From Ramlibacter rhizophilus (GTDB taxonomy: Bacteria; Pseudomonadota; Gammaproteobacteria; Burkholderiales; Burkholderiaceae_C), in NCBI RefSeq assembly GCF_004681965.1, contig NZ_SMLL01000004.1, positions 186,001-250,000 on the forward strand: a DNA stretch of 64,000 nucleotides, in the 5' to 3' direction. Below, one piece after another: positions 1 to 9,939 of this stretch (position 1 is its first letter; each line of letters starts with the position of its first letter). A program made the position numbers and the translations under genes. Under the pieces are notes generated by a model. That model was not told the origin of the DNA, made no database searches, and was given only the letters and a program-made list of their open reading frames with translations.

Positions 1-21
1 CCGGGCAGCATCTACAGCTGA
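1..21 (+). CDS. C-terminal end of an upstream gene, probably hisI
   Basis: Read from base 1, the first six codons give PGSIYS followed by TGA at 19-21, five bases before the hisE start. A conserved tail of this kind (…SIY + one residue) is familiar from betaproteobacterial phosphoribosyl-AMP cyclohydrolase (HisI), which precedes hisE in this family of operons. Only six residues are visible, so the identity is inferred from the neighbour. Confidence 0.35.
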   Translation, partial: PGSIYS

Positions 22-26
22 AGCCG

Positions 27-413
27 ATGCGTCCTGCCACCACCACCGACATCCTCGAGCGCCTCGCGGCGGTGATCGAATCGCGCAAGCCCGGCCAGCC
101 CGGCGCCGATCCCGATCGCAGCTACGTCGCGCGCCTGCTGCACACGGGGCCGGACGCCTTCCTCAAGAAGATCGGCGAGGAGGCGACCGAGGCGGTGATG
201 GCGGCCAAGGACTGCGAACGCGGGGGCGATCCCGCGCGCCTGGTCGGCGAAGTGGCCGACCTGTGGTTCCACAGCCTGGTCGCGCTGGCCCATTTCGGCC
301 TGGGCCCTGCCGACGTCGCCGCGGAACTGGCCCGCCGCGAGGGACTCGGTGGGCTGGAGGAAAAAGCCCGACGCGCCGACGGCGCCGCAGCAGCCCAGGA
401 GAGCCAGCCATGA
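27..413 (+). CDS. hisE: phosphoribosyl-ATP pyrophosphatase HisE
   Basis: 128 aa. It hydrolyses phosphoribosyl-ATP to phosphoribosyl-AMP and pyrophosphate, the second step of histidine biosynthesis, in the cytoplasm. The MazG-like HisE fold is visible: the helix with [17 protein letters not shown] (about residues 46-62) carries the Glu residues that bind metal and pyrophosphate, followed by [10 protein letters not shown]. Length is at the long end for the family because of an Ala-rich tail. The ATG lies five bases after the preceding stop, and the stop overlaps the next start (ATGA), so it is in an operon. Confidence 0.93.
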   Translation: MRPATTTDILERLAAVIESRKPGQPGADPDRSYVARLLHTGPDAFLKKIGEEATEAVMAAKDCERGGDPARLVGEVADLWFHSLVALAHFGLGPADVAAELARREGLGGLEEKARRADGAAAAQESQP

Positions 414-763
414 ACAACCCGCGCCCCCTGGTGATCGACCAGAAGACCTCCAACGACCGCCTGGTCATGCATGTGCTCTACGGCATGCACACCGTGGCCT
501 GGCTCAGCCTGGGCACGCTCGCGATCATTGCGGTGGTGGTGAACTACATCAAGCGCGGCGACGAGCACGATCCGCTCTACCTCGCGCACCACGGCTACAT
601 GATTTCCACGTTCTGGTGGACGGTGTTCTGGCTGGTGATCACCTCGCCGCTGTACCTGCTCTTCGTGTTGCCCGGGATGGCGGCGCACACGGTCGTGGGC
701 CTGTGGTACCTGTATCGCTGCATCCGCGGCTGGCTGCGCTTTTCCAATGGCAGCATCCCCTGA
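410..763 (+). CDS. small membrane protein, DUF4870-like
   Basis: 117 aa with hydrophobic segments at about 30-48, 65-85 and 88-105. This is the small DUF4870/Tic20-like membrane protein commonly found between hisE and the HIT gene in Burkholderiales. The ATG at 410 overlaps the hisE stop by four bases and has a good AGGAGA ribosome site at 397-402; a longer reading frame upstream runs inside hisE and is not needed. Function is unknown. Confidence 0.75.
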   Translation: MNNPRPLVIDQKTSNDRLVMHVLYGMHTVAWLSLGTLAIIAVVVNYIKRGDEHDPLYLAHHGYMISTFWWTVFWLVITSPLYLLFVLPGMAAHTVVGLWYLYRCIRGWLRFSNGSIP

Positions 764-788
764 ATTCCAGACCCCGGGAGTACGAGGC

Positions 789-1154
789 ATGAGCGGCGAG
801 CACGATCCGAACTGCATCTTCTGCAAGATCGTGCGCGGCGAAATTCCGTCGCGCAAGGTCCATGAGGATGAGGAACTCCTGGCCTTCCACGACATCCATC
901 CCTGGGCGCCAGTGCACTTTCTCATGGTGCCCAAGCAGCACATCGCGTCGATGGCCCAGGTGGACGAACACCACGCCGCGATGCTGGGCCGCATGATGGT
1001 GCTCGCATCGCGTCTGGCACAGCAGGAGGGCTGCGCGCCTTACCCGCACGGAGGTTTTCGCCTGGTGGTCAACACCGGCGACCACGGCGGGCAGGAAGTG
1101 CACCACCTGCACATGCACGTGATCGGCGGACCGCGTCCCTGGCTCAAGGGCTGA
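789..1154 (+). CDS. HIT (histidine triad) family nucleotide hydrolase
   Basis: 121 aa, the normal size for a HinT/PKCI-type protein that hydrolyses AMP-lysine and related nucleoside phosphoramidates. The N-terminus has CIFCKIVRGEIPS, as in bacterial HIT proteins, and the triad HHLHMHVIGG lies near the C-terminus (about 106-115). The start at 789 is chosen because GGGAG (777-781) lies eight bases before it and family alignments begin there. It follows the small membrane gene at close spacing. Confidence 0.92.
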   Translation: MSGEHDPNCIFCKIVRGEIPSRKVHEDEELLAFHDIHPWAPVHFLMVPKQHIASMAQVDEHHAAMLGRMMVLASRLAQQEGCAPYPHGGFRLVVNTGDHGGQEVHHLHMHVIGGPRPWLKG

Positions 1155-1206
1155 GTGGCCCGGGTCGCGCTGTCCCTTCGAGAGTCGTGCCCATCCACCC
1201 CGCGAC

Positions 1207-1212
1207 TAGAAT
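1207..1212 (+). promoter_or_regulatory. possible -10 element ahead of tatA
   Basis: TAGAAT followed by CCGCC, 28 bases before the tatA start. No convincing -35 is seen at 17 bases. Similar TAnAATC boxes recur before several other genes in the window. Confidence 0.35.
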
Positions 1213-1239
1213 CCGCCCCAATTCATACAGGAGTTATCC

Positions 1240-1485
1240 ATGGGTTCCTTTTCCATCTGGCACTGGCTGGTCGTGCTGCTGATCGTGGTGCTGGTCTTCG
1301 GCACCAAGAAGCTCAAGAACATGGGCTCGGACCTCGGCGGCGCCGTCAAGGGCTTCAAGGACGGCATGAAAGACGGCTCCGCGCCTGAGGGCTCGCCGCC
1401 GCCCCAGCAGGTCACCACCAACCCCCCGGCCAACGACGCCAACACCAAGAACACCATCGACGTCGAAGCGCGCAACCGTTCCTGA
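1240..1485 (+). CDS. tatA: twin-arginine translocase subunit TatA
   Basis: 81 aa. TatA polymerises to form the pore that passes folded, twin-arginine-signal proteins across the inner membrane, with TatB and TatC. The single N-terminal membrane helix (about residues 6-21) is followed by the [14 protein letters not shown] hinge, an amphipathic helix with GFKDGMKDG, and a disordered Pro/Asn-rich tail. AGGAG at 1229-1233 supports the ATG. It is the first gene of tatABC; the Rieske protein of the downstream bc1 complex is a typical Tat client. Confidence 0.95.
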   Translation: MGSFSIWHWLVVLLIVVLVFGTKKLKNMGSDLGGAVKGFKDGMKDGSAPEGSPPPQQVTTNPPANDANTKNTIDVEARNRS

Positions 1486-1511
1486 GCCGCTAGAGACGGA
1501 CGGAGCTGCCT

Positions 1512-1985
1512 GTGATCGACCTGGGCATTTCGAAGATGGCGCTGATCGGCGCGGTGGCGCTGATCGTCATCGGGCCGGAGAAGCTGCCGCGCGTGGCGCG
1601 CACGGTGGGCACGCTGCTTGGCAAGGCCCAGCGCTATGTCAACGACGTCAAGGCGGAAGTCAACCGCTCCATGGAGCTGGACGAACTGCGCAAGATGAAG
1701 GACACGGTCGAGTCCGCGGCGCGTGACGTCGAAAGCTCCATCGGGGGCACGGCTTCGGACATCGAGCGCGAGTTCAACGAGGCGGCCGCCTCCTTCGACA
1801 GCACCGACCCGGTGCCCTCGCTGGAGGTGCCGCCGAGCTACCCCGAATACCGCAATCCCCGCAAGAAGTGGCGCATCAAGCAAGGCGCGATGCCCAACTG
1901 GTACAAGGCCCGCAACGGCGTGCGCACGCGAGCGCTGTCGGGCGCGGCGCGGGTGGCCCGCTACCGGCCGAAGAAGTTCAACTGA
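1512..1985 (+). CDS. tatB: twin-arginine translocase subunit TatB
   Basis: 157 aa, starting with GTG. TatB forms the signal-peptide receptor with TatC. Seen: the N-terminal membrane helix [20 protein letters not shown], the conserved [11 protein letters not shown] hinge, a long charged amphipathic helix to about residue 100, and a basic tail. The TGA stop shares one base with the tatC ATG (TGATG), implying coupled translation. Confidence 0.95.
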   Translation: MIDLGISKMALIGAVALIVIGPEKLPRVARTVGTLLGKAQRYVNDVKAEVNRSMELDELRKMKDTVESAARDVESSIGGTASDIEREFNEAAASFDSTDPVPSLEVPPSYPEYRNPRKKWRIKQGAMPNWYKARNGVRTRALSGAARVARYRPKKFN

Positions 1986-2776
1986 TGGCCGACCCCAACA
2001 AAGAAGACGAGCTCGCCGGTACCGAACAACCTTTCGTCGCTCACCTCGTCGAGCTCCGGGACCGGCTGATCAAGGCCTTGCTGGCCGTGGGCGTGGTCGC
2101 GGGTGGCCTCGCACTGTGGCCCGGGCCCGCAGCCCTCTACGACATCCTGGCCGCACCGCTCACGGCCACCTTGCCGGCCGGTGCGACGCTGATCGCCACC
2201 TCGGTGATCTCGCCGTTCATCGTGCCGCTGAAGATCCTGCTGATGACGGCCTTCATGATCGCGCTGCCGGTGGTGCTCTACCAGGTCTGGGCCTTCGTGG
2301 CGCCCGGGCTCTACAGCCACGAGAAGAAGCTGGTCATGCCGCTGGTCATCTCCAGCACCCTCCTGTTCTTCATCGGGGTGGCGTTCTGCTACTTCTTCGT
2401 TTTCGGGCAGGTCTTCACCTTCATCCAGAGCTTCGCGCCCAAGAGCATCACGGCCGCGCCTGACATCGAGGCCTACCTCAGCTTCGTGCTGACCATGTTC
2501 CTGGCCTTCGGCCTCGCCTTCGAGGTGCCGATCGTGGTGGTGGTGCTGGCCCGCATGGGCGTGGTGTCGGTCGAGAAGCTGCGGGCCTTCCGAAGCTACT
2601 TCATCGTGCTGGCCTTCATCATCGCGGCCATCGTCACGCCACCCGACGTGGTGTCACAGCTGGCCCTGGCCATTCCCATGATCCTGCTCTACGAGGTGGG
2701 CATCTGGGCGGCGCAACTCTTCATCAAGCACACCAAGGCGCCGGATGAGGAGGGCGCGACGGAGGCGGGGAGCTGA
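1985..2776 (+). CDS. tatC: twin-arginine translocase subunit TatC
   Basis: 263 aa, six membrane helices. TatC is the polytopic core of the signal-peptide receptor. Family marks include PFVAHLVELRDRLIKA at the N-terminus, FYAPGLY-like VAPGLYSHEKK in the first periplasmic loop region, and FGLAFEVPIVVVVLA. The start at 1985 overlaps the tatB stop by one base; a longer in-frame reading would run far inside tatB and is rejected. The C-terminus is acidic and probably disordered. Confidence 0.96.
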   Translation: MADPNKEDELAGTEQPFVAHLVELRDRLIKALLAVGVVAGGLALWPGPAALYDILAAPLTATLPAGATLIATSVISPFIVPLKILLMTAFMIALPVVLYQVWAFVAPGLYSHEKKLVMPLVISSTLLFFIGVAFCYFFVFGQVFTFIQSFAPKSITAAPDIEAYLSFVLTMFLAFGLAFEVPIVVVVLARMGVVSVEKLRAFRSYFIVLAFIIAAIVTPPDVVSQLALAIPMILLYEVGIWAAQLFIKHTKAPDEEGATEAGS

Positions 2777-2780
2777 GAAG

Positions 2781-3917
<1,137 letters not shown>

Positions 3918-4013
3918 GAACGCAAGCGGAAACAAAGACAGAGGAGTGTAGAAGACCCCGCCTGCCCTGGGGGCGGGCCGGGTTCACAATCGCGCTTTTC
4001 GCTTCCGAATCCG

Positions 4014-4772
4014 ATGGCCGACCGCCAAGCCCTTCTTGCCGCCTTCGACGAGCTGCTCCAGCCCGAGCGTTTCAAGGACTACGGGCCCAACGGCCTGCAG
4101 GTCGAGGGGCGCCGCGAGGTGCGGCGGATCGTCTCGGGCGTGACCGCCAGCCTGGCGCTCATCGAGGCGGCCATCGAGGCCGACGCCGATGTGCTCTTCG
4201 TTCACCACGGACTCTTCTGGCGTGGCCAGGACGGCCGCGTGACCGGCTGGATGAAGCAGCGCCTGGCCCGCCTGCTGGCCCACGACATCAACCTCTTCGC
4301 CTACCACCTGCCGCTGGACGCCCATGCCGAGCTGGGGAACAACGCGCAGCTGGGCGTGCGGCTCGGCTGGCGCGCCGACGCGCGCTTCGGCGAGCAGGAC
4401 CTGGGCTTCATCGGCGCGCCCGAGGCGGGGACGGCTTTCGCCGGCGCGCGCGAGCTGGCAGCGCACATCGAGCAGCGCCTGGGGCGTGCGGTGGTGGCCG
4501 TCGATGGCGGCGGCGGCGAGATCTCGCGCATCGCCTGGTGCACCGGTGGCGCCCAGGGCTATTTCGAGGCCGCCATCGCCGCCGGTGCGCAGGCCTTCGT
4601 GACCGGCGAAATCTCCGAGCCGCAGGCGCACTACGCACGTGAATGCGCAGTTGCCTTCATCGCCTGCGGCCACCACGCGAGCGAACGCTACGGCGCACCC
4701 GCCGTGGCCGCGCATGTGGCGGCGCGGCTGGACCTCGAGCACGTGTTCATCGACATCCCCAACCCGGCATGA
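4014..4772 (+). CDS. Nif3-like dinuclear metal-centre protein (GTP cyclohydrolase I type 2 family)
   Basis: 252 aa. Nif3/YbgI family proteins bind two metal ions; their physiological reaction is unsettled. Metal ligands are visible in DVLFVHHGLFW, YHLPLDAH and near the C-terminus FIACGHHASERYG. The start at 4014 is preceded by a CACAAT box 24 bases upstream. The stop overlaps the pdxA ATG by four bases (ATGA), so the two are probably co-translated. It is divergent from the protease gene with a shared ~100-base promoter region. Confidence 0.9.
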   Translation: MADRQALLAAFDELLQPERFKDYGPNGLQVEGRREVRRIVSGVTASLALIEAAIEADADVLFVHHGLFWRGQDGRVTGWMKQRLARLLAHDINLFAYHLPLDAHAELGNNAQLGVRLGWRADARFGEQDLGFIGAPEAGTAFAGARELAAHIEQRLGRAVVAVDGGGGEISRIAWCTGGAQGYFEAAIAAGAQAFVTGEISEPQAHYARECAVAFIACGHHASERYGAPAVAAHVAARLDLEHVFIDIPNPA

Positions 4773-5791
4773 GCGCGGCGCCCACCCTCGCGCTCACCAT
4801 GGGCGACGCGGCCGGCATCGGCGGAGAGATCCTGGCGCAGGCGTTCCGCTCGGCGCCCGAGCTCACCCGCGGCTGTTTTGTCGCCGGTGACCTGGCCCAC
4901 CTTCGCCGCGCCTGCGCGGCGGCCACGCCGGCAGGGGGCATCCCGCTGCCCATCGCCGAGATCGAGCAGCCGGCGCAGGTGCATGCGTTGCCGCCGGGCT
5001 GCCTGCCGCTGCTGCAGGTCGGCCCGGCCGCCGGGCAGCTGGTGCCCTGGGGCCAGGTGGACGCGCGCGCCGGCCGCATGGCGCACGACGCGGTGAGCTG
5101 GGCCGCCCGGGCGGCGCTCGCCGGCCAAGTCGATGCCGTGGTCACCGCGCCCCTGAACAAGGAGGCGCTGTCACGCGCCGGGTTCGAGGAGCCGGGCCAC
5201 ACCGAGCTGCTGGCGCAGGAGGCGGCTGCGCACCGGGGCCACCCGGTGCCGGTTCGCATGATGCTGGCCAGCCACGAGCTGCGCACGGTGCTCGTGAGCA
5301 TCCACGTGTCGCTGCGCGAGGCGATCGAGGCGGTCACGCAGGCCAACGTGGTGCAGACCCTCCAGATCACCCACGAGGCGCTGGCGCGTGCGCTCGGGCG
5401 CCCCCCACGCATCGCGGTGGCGGGGCTCAACCCGCACGCGGGGGAGGGTGGTCTCTTCGGGCGAGAGGAGCAGGAGGCCATCGCGCCAGCCGTGCAGGCG
5501 GCGCAGGCGCAAGGCATCCAGGCCAGCGGGCCCTGGCCGCCGGACACGATCTTCATGCGCGCGCGCGGCCTGCGGGAGTTCGATGTGGTGGTGGCCATGT
5601 ACCACGACCAGGGCCTCATCCCGGTGAAGTACCTGGGCCTGGAGCACGGGGTGAACGTGACGCTGGGCCTGCCCTTCGTGCGCACCAGCCCGGACCACGG
5701 CACCGCCTTCGACATCGCCGGCACCGGCCGCGCCGACCCGGCCAGCCTGCTGGAGGCGATCCGGGTGGCGCGCTCGATGCTGGAGGCCTAG
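4769..5791 (+). CDS. pdxA: 4-hydroxythreonine-4-phosphate dehydrogenase family protein PdxA
   Basis: 340 aa. PdxA oxidises 4-phosphohydroxy-L-threonine with NAD in pyridoxal phosphate synthesis. Seen: [12 protein letters not shown] near the N-terminus (the usual form is GDPAGIGPEI), [26 protein letters not shown] and [13 protein letters not shown] with [14 protein letters not shown], giving the metal-binding His and Asp residues. GLFGREE and IHVSLREA recall the PdxA2 branch, which acts on 4-phospho-D-threonate, but the DUF1537 kinase that usually goes with PdxA2 is absent here. It ends in a CTAG shared with mscL. Confidence 0.85.
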   Translation: MSAAPTLALTMGDAAGIGGEILAQAFRSAPELTRGCFVAGDLAHLRRACAAATPAGGIPLPIAEIEQPAQVHALPPGCLPLLQVGPAAGQLVPWGQVDARAGRMAHDAVSWAARAALAGQVDAVVTAPLNKEALSRAGFEEPGHTELLAQEAAAHRGHPVPVRMMLASHELRTVLVSIHVSLREAIEAVTQANVVQTLQITHEALARALGRPPRIAVAGLNPHAGEGGLFGREEQEAIAPAVQAAQAQGIQASGPWPPDTIFMRARGLREFDVVVAMYHDQGLIPVKYLGLEHGVNVTLGLPFVRTSPDHGTAFDIAGTGRADPASLLEAIRVARSMLEA

Positions 5792-6228
5792 CGAGCGCCG
5801 CTGCGCAGGCTGTCGCGGATCTCCCGCAACAGGACGATGTCCTCCGGCGGTGCGCTGGGGACCGCCGCCGCGGGCTCGGCCGTGCGCCGGCGCAGGCGGT
5901 TGATCTGCCGCACCATCAGGAAGATCACCAGGGCCAGGATCAGGAAGTTCACCGCCACGGTGACGAAGTTGCCCCAGGCGAGCACCGGGACGCCGGCGCG
6001 CGCGAGGTCCGGCAGGTTGCGGGCGACGCCTTCGGGAATGCTGCCCAGCACGATGAACTTGTTGGAAAAGTCGATGCGCCCGACCAGTGCGCTCACCAGC
6101 GGCATGATCACGTCCTTGACCAGCGAGTCGACGATCTTGGCAAAGGCGGCGCCGATGATCACGCCCACCGCGAGGTCGATCACGTTGCCCTTGACCGCGA
6201 ACTCACGAAACTCCTTCAGCATGCCCAT
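5788..6228 (-). CDS. mscL: large-conductance mechanosensitive channel MscL
   Basis: 146 aa. MscL forms a pentameric inner-membrane channel that opens under hypo-osmotic shock. The N-terminal amphipathic helix [15 protein letters not shown] and first pore helix [18 protein letters not shown] are textbook, followed by the periplasmic loop and second helix [17 protein letters not shown], then a cytoplasmic helix. Its TAG stop and the TAG of the convergent pdxA share the same four bases, CTAG. Confidence 0.97.
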   Translation of the reverse strand: MGMLKEFREFAVKGNVIDLAVGVIIGAAFAKIVDSLVKDVIMPLVSALVGRIDFSNKFIVLGSIPEGVARNLPDLARAGVPVLAWGNFVTVAVNFLILALVIFLMVRQINRLRRRTAEPAAAVPSAPPEDIVLLREIRDSLRSGAR

Positions 6229-6372
6229 GGTGTCCGTGCCTGATGACTTCGAGGCCGGCAGTATCCCTCCAAATGTCCGAGTCGGCGCGCCTGTCTTCCG
6301 GGGGAGGTGCCGGGATACGCTCCGCTACAATCGCGGGTTGACCTTAACCTAGCGAATCCCTCGAGGACCCCC

Positions 6373-6969
6373 ATGAGTGACACCCCAGTGGACGCCAGCA
6401 AGCGGACGTGGTTGATCGCGTCCACCTGCGCGGGCGCGGTGGGCGGCGCATTCGTCGCCGTTCCGTTCGTCAGCAGCTTTCAACCTTCGGAGCGTGCGAA
6501 GGCAGCGGGTGCGGCGGTCGAAGTCGATATCTCCGCGCTGCAGCCCGGTGACAAGATCACTGTCGAGTGGCGCGGCAAGCCGGTGTGGATCATGAAGCGC
6601 ACGCCCGAGCAGCTGGCCACGCTGGCCAAGCTCAACGACGAGCTGGCCGATCCCTTCTCCAAGCGCGTGGCCTATCCCACGCCCGAGTACGCGCAGAACG
6701 TGCACCGCTCCATCAAGCCCGAGGTCTTCGTCGGCGTGGGCATCTGCTCTCACCTGGGCTGCTCGCCCACGGACAAGTTCCAGGCCGGTCCCCAGCCTTC
6801 GCTTCCGGACAACTGGCAGGGCGGCTTCCTGTGCCCCTGCCACGGCTCGACCTTCGACCTGGCGGGCCGCGTGTTCAAGAACAAGCCCGCGCCGGACAAC
6901 CTCGAGGTGCCGCCGCACATGTACATCTCGGACTCCAAGCTGCTGATTGGCGAAGACGCGAAGGCTTGA
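6373..6969 (+). CDS. petA: ubiquinol-cytochrome c reductase iron-sulfur (Rieske) subunit
   Basis: 198 aa. It carries the [2Fe-2S] cluster of the bc1 complex and moves electrons from quinol to cytochrome c1. Cluster ligands: Cys125 and His127 in CSHLGC, Cys154 and His157 in CPCHGS, with Cys130 and Cys156 forming the disulfide. An N-terminal anchor lies at about 14-33 after SKRTWL, a weak twin-arginine-like region. GAGGA at 6363-6367 supports the ATG. First gene of petABC; TACAAT at 6326-6331 may be its -10. Confidence 0.97.
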   Translation: MSDTPVDASKRTWLIASTCAGAVGGAFVAVPFVSSFQPSERAKAAGAAVEVDISALQPGDKITVEWRGKPVWIMKRTPEQLATLAKLNDELADPFSKRVAYPTPEYAQNVHRSIKPEVFVGVGICSHLGCSPTDKFQAGPQPSLPDNWQGGFLCPCHGSTFDLAGRVFKNKPAPDNLEVPPHMYISDSKLLIGEDAKA

Positions 6970-6973
6970 TCAC

Positions 6974-8386
6974 ATGGCTGAATTCAAGGAAATCTCCCCG
7001 AACGCCAGCATGGGCGCCAAGGCCGCGAACTGGTTCGAGAACCGGTTCCCCTCGGCCTTCGCCGGGTACAGGACGCACATGTCCGAGTACTACGCGCCGA
7101 AGAACTTCAATTTCTGGTACTTCTTCGGTTCGCTGGCGATGCTGGTGCTGGTCATCCAGATCGTCACCGGCATCTTCCTCGTGATGCACTACAAGCCCGA
7201 CGCGAGCATGGCCTTCGCCTCGGTCGAGTACATCATGCGCGACGTCCCCTGGGGCTGGCTGGTGCGCTACATGCACTCCACCGGCGCCTCGGCCTTCTTC
7301 GTCGTCGTGTACCTGCACATGTTCCGCGGCCTCATCTACGGCAGCTACCGCAAGCCGCGCGAGCTGGTGTGGGTGTTCGGCTGCGCCATCTTCCTGGTGC
7401 TCATGGCCGAAGCCTTCATGGGCTACCTGCTGCCCTGGGGCCAGATGTCCTACTGGGGCGCGCAGGTGATCGTGAACCTGTTCTCCGCCATTCCCTTCAT
7501 CGGTCCCGACCTCGCCATCCTGATCCGCGGCGACTACGTCGTGAGCGACGCCACCCTGAACCGCTTCTTCAGCTTCCACGTCATCGCCGTGCCGCTGGTG
7601 CTGCTGGGCCTGGTCGTGGCGCACCTGCTGGCGCTGCACGACGTGGGCTCCAACAACCCCGATGGCGTCGAGATCAAGGGCCCCAACGCGCCCAAGGACG
7701 AGCAAGGCCGGCCGCTGGACGGCATCCCCTTCCACCCGTACTACACCGTGCACGACATCATGGGCGTGTCGGTGTTCCTGCTGGTGTTCTCGGCGGTGAT
7801 CTTCTTCGCGCCCGAGTTCGGCGGCTACTTCCTGGAGTACAACAACTTCATCCCGGCCGATCCGCTGAAGACGCCGGCCCACATCGCCCCGGTGTGGTAC
7901 TTCACGCCCTACTACTCGATGCTGCGCGCCATCACCACCGAGATGATGTATGCGCTCGTGCTGATCGTCGTGCTGGCGACGGCCTTCGCCGTGCTGCGCG
8001 GGCGCCTGCCGGCCGTGGTCAAGGCGGCCATCGTGGTGGTCGCCGCCGTGGGCGTCGCCGTCATGCTCGCCATCGACGCCAAGTTCTGGGGCGTGGTGGT
8101 GATGGGCGGCGCCGTGATCATCCTGTTCTTCCTGCCCTGGCTGGATCACAGCCCGGTTCGCTCGATCCGCTACCGCCCGGACTGGCACAAGTGGGTGTAC
8201 GGCGTCTTCGTCGTCAACTTCGTGGTCCTGGCCTACCTGGGCGTGCAGGCGCCGTCACCGATCGGCGAGCGCGTCTCGCAGGTCGGCACGCTGTTCTACT
8301 TCGCCTTCTTCCTGCTGATGCCCTGGTGGAGCCGCCTCGGGCAGTTCAAGCCCGTGCCCGAGCGCATCACCTTCGCCGCGCATTGA
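6974..8386 (+). CDS. petB: ubiquinol-cytochrome c reductase cytochrome b subunit
   Basis: 470 aa, longer than mitochondrial cytochrome b because of extra C-terminal helices. It binds both b haems and forms the quinol sites. Haem histidines are in RYMHSTGASAFF / YLHMFRG and FFSFHVIAVP / VAHLLALHD. The Qo-site motif is PVWY (HIAPVWYFTPYYS), not PEWY. There is no clear Shine-Dalgarno, and only four bases separate it from petA, suggesting translational coupling. Confidence 0.97.
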   Translation: MAEFKEISPNASMGAKAANWFENRFPSAFAGYRTHMSEYYAPKNFNFWYFFGSLAMLVLVIQIVTGIFLVMHYKPDASMAFASVEYIMRDVPWGWLVRYMHSTGASAFFVVVYLHMFRGLIYGSYRKPRELVWVFGCAIFLVLMAEAFMGYLLPWGQMSYWGAQVIVNLFSAIPFIGPDLAILIRGDYVVSDATLNRFFSFHVIAVPLVLLGLVVAHLLALHDVGSNNPDGVEIKGPNAPKDEQGRPLDGIPFHPYYTVHDIMGVSVFLLVFSAVIFFAPEFGGYFLEYNNFIPADPLKTPAHIAPVWYFTPYYSMLRAITTEMMYALVLIVVLATAFAVLRGRLPAVVKAAIVVVAAVGVAVMLAIDAKFWGVVVMGGAVIILFFLPWLDHSPVRSIRYRPDWHKWVYGVFVVNFVVLAYLGVQAPSPIGERVSQVGTLFYFAFFLLMPWWSRLGQFKPVPERITFAAH

Positions 8387-8405
8387 GCCCCGCACACCTG
8401 AAGTC

Positions 8406-9173
8406 ATGAAAAAAACCATCTCCTTCCTGATTGCTTCGGTGGCGATGGCGCTGGGCCTGGCAGGCCCCGCGCAGGCGGCTGGCGAAGGCATCGCCTGGGA
8501 CAAGGCGCCCATCAAGACCAACGACCTCGCGTCGCTGCAGAACGGCGCCAAGCTGTTCGTCAACTACTGCCTCAACTGCCATTCGGCGGCCTTCATGCGC
8601 TACAACCGGCTGACCGACATCGGCCTGAGCGAGGCGCAGATCAAGGACTACCTGCTGTTCACGACCGACAAGGTCGGCGACACCATGAAGGCGGCCATCG
8701 ATCCCAAGCAGGCCAAGGAATGGTTCGGCGGCAATCCGCCCGACCTGACCCTGGTCGCCCGCTCGCGCTCTGGACACGGCGGCACCGGTGCGGACTACCT
8801 CTACACCTTCCTGCGCACCTTCTACCCGGACCCCACCAAGCCCACCGGCTGGAACAACCTCGCCTTCCCCAACATCGGCATGCCGCACGCGCTGTGGCAG
8901 CTCCAGGGCATGCGCGAGCCGGTGCTCGAGACGGTGATGGCACACGGCCATGAGACCCAGGTGTTCCGCGGCTGGCGCCAGGTCACCCCCGGCACCATGA
9001 CCCCGCTGCAGTACGACAGCGCCGTGGCCGACCTGGTGAACTACCTGCAGTGGATGGCCGAGCCGGCGCAGAACACGCGCGTGCGCGTGGGCGTCTGGGT
9101 GATGCTGTTCCTCGGCCTGTTCACCTTCATCGCCTGGCGGCTCAATGCCGCTTTCTGGAAGAATGTCCGCTGA
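8406..9173 (+). CDS. petC: ubiquinol-cytochrome c reductase cytochrome c1 subunit
   Basis: 255 aa. A cleavable signal peptide (MKKTISFLIA…AQA, about 24 residues) is followed by the haem c site Cys55-Cys58-His59 (CLNCH), a methionine-rich region MPHALWQLQGM, and a C-terminal membrane anchor (about 228-248). It hands electrons to soluble cytochrome c. Last gene of petABC, followed by a terminator-like hairpin at 9228-9259. Confidence 0.96.
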   Translation: MKKTISFLIASVAMALGLAGPAQAAGEGIAWDKAPIKTNDLASLQNGAKLFVNYCLNCHSAAFMRYNRLTDIGLSEAQIKDYLLFTTDKVGDTMKAAIDPKQAKEWFGGNPPDLTLVARSRSGHGGTGADYLYTFLRTFYPDPTKPTGWNNLAFPNIGMPHALWQLQGMREPVLETVMAHGHETQVFRGWRQVTPGTMTPLQYDSAVADLVNYLQWMAEPAQNTRVRVGVWVMLFLGLFTFIAWRLNAAFWKNVR

Positions 9174-9227
9174 TTCGCGGTCCTGATGCGCGCTGGCGCG
9201 CCACCGCGCCGCGCTGACGACAACTCG

Positions 9228-9259
9228 GAGTGGGACGCCAGGGGCGTGCCCACTCTTTT
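9228..9259 (+). terminator. intrinsic terminator after petABC, in the sspA leader
   Basis: GAGTGGG pairs with CCCACTC and ACGCC with GGCGT around an AGG loop, with a single bulged G, followed by TTTT. It lies 22 bases before the sspA start and ends just before its AAGGAG site (9267-9272). Confidence 0.65.
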
Positions 9260-9280
9260 CGATTTCAAGGAGCCACCCTC

Positions 9281-9892
9281 ATGATGGTGCTGTACTCGGG
9301 AACCACCTGCCCGTTCTCCCACCGCTGCCGTTTCGTCCTGTTCGAAAAGGGCATGGATTTCGAGATCCGCGACGTCGATCTTTACAACAAGCCCGAGGAC
9401 ATCAACGTGATGAACCCCTACGGGCAGGTGCCGATCCTGGTCGAGCGCGACCTGATCCTGTACGAGTCGAACATCATCAACGAGTACATCGACGAGCGTT
9501 TCCCGCATCCGCAGCTCATGCCGGGCGACCCGGTCGACCGTGCGCGCGTGCGCCTGTTCCTGCTCAATTTCGAGAAGGAGCTCTTCGCGCACGTCACCAC
9601 GCTGGAGTCGCGCGCCTCCAAGGGCAACGAGAAGCTGCTCGAGAAGGCCCGCACCCACATCCGCGACCGCCTGACCCAGCTCGCGCCCGTGTTCCTCAAG
9701 AACAAGTACATGCTGGGCGACAACTTCTCCATGCTGGACGTCGCCATCGCGCCCCTGCTGTGGCGCATGGACTACTATGGCATCGAGCTGTCCAAGAACG
9801 CCGCGCCACTGCTCAAGTACGCCGAGCGCATCTTCTCGCGCCCGGCCTACATCGAGGCGCTGACGCCCTCCGAGAAGGTGATGCGCAAGTAA
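9281..9892 (+). CDS. sspA: stringent starvation protein A
   Basis: 203 aa, glutathione S-transferase fold. SspA binds RNA polymerase and helps reprogramme transcription in stress. The N-terminal thioredoxin-like half starts MMVLYSGTTCPFSHRCRFVL and has NPYGQVPILVERD and ESNIINEYIDERFPHP; the all-helical half follows from about residue 85. ATG at 9281 has AAGGAG at 9267-9272. Next to sspB, the normal arrangement in beta- and gammaproteobacteria. Confidence 0.95.
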   Translation: MMVLYSGTTCPFSHRCRFVLFEKGMDFEIRDVDLYNKPEDINVMNPYGQVPILVERDLILYESNIINEYIDERFPHPQLMPGDPVDRARVRLFLLNFEKELFAHVTTLESRASKGNEKLLEKARTHIRDRLTQLAPVFLKNKYMLGDNFSMLDVAIAPLLWRMDYYGIELSKNAAPLLKYAERIFSRPAYIEALTPSEKVMRK

Positions 9893-9899
9893 GCGACGC

Positions 9900-9918
9900 T
9901 GCCGCGCCTGGCGCGGCA
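9900..9918 (+). other. perfect 8-bp hairpin between sspA and sspB
   Basis: TGCCGCGC and GCGCGGCA are perfect inverted repeats around a CTG loop, just after the sspA stop. There is no T-run, so it is more likely an mRNA-stabilising or partial-termination structure than a full terminator. Confidence 0.5.
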
Positions 9919-9939
9919 ACGCCCGGACGCCATCCATCC

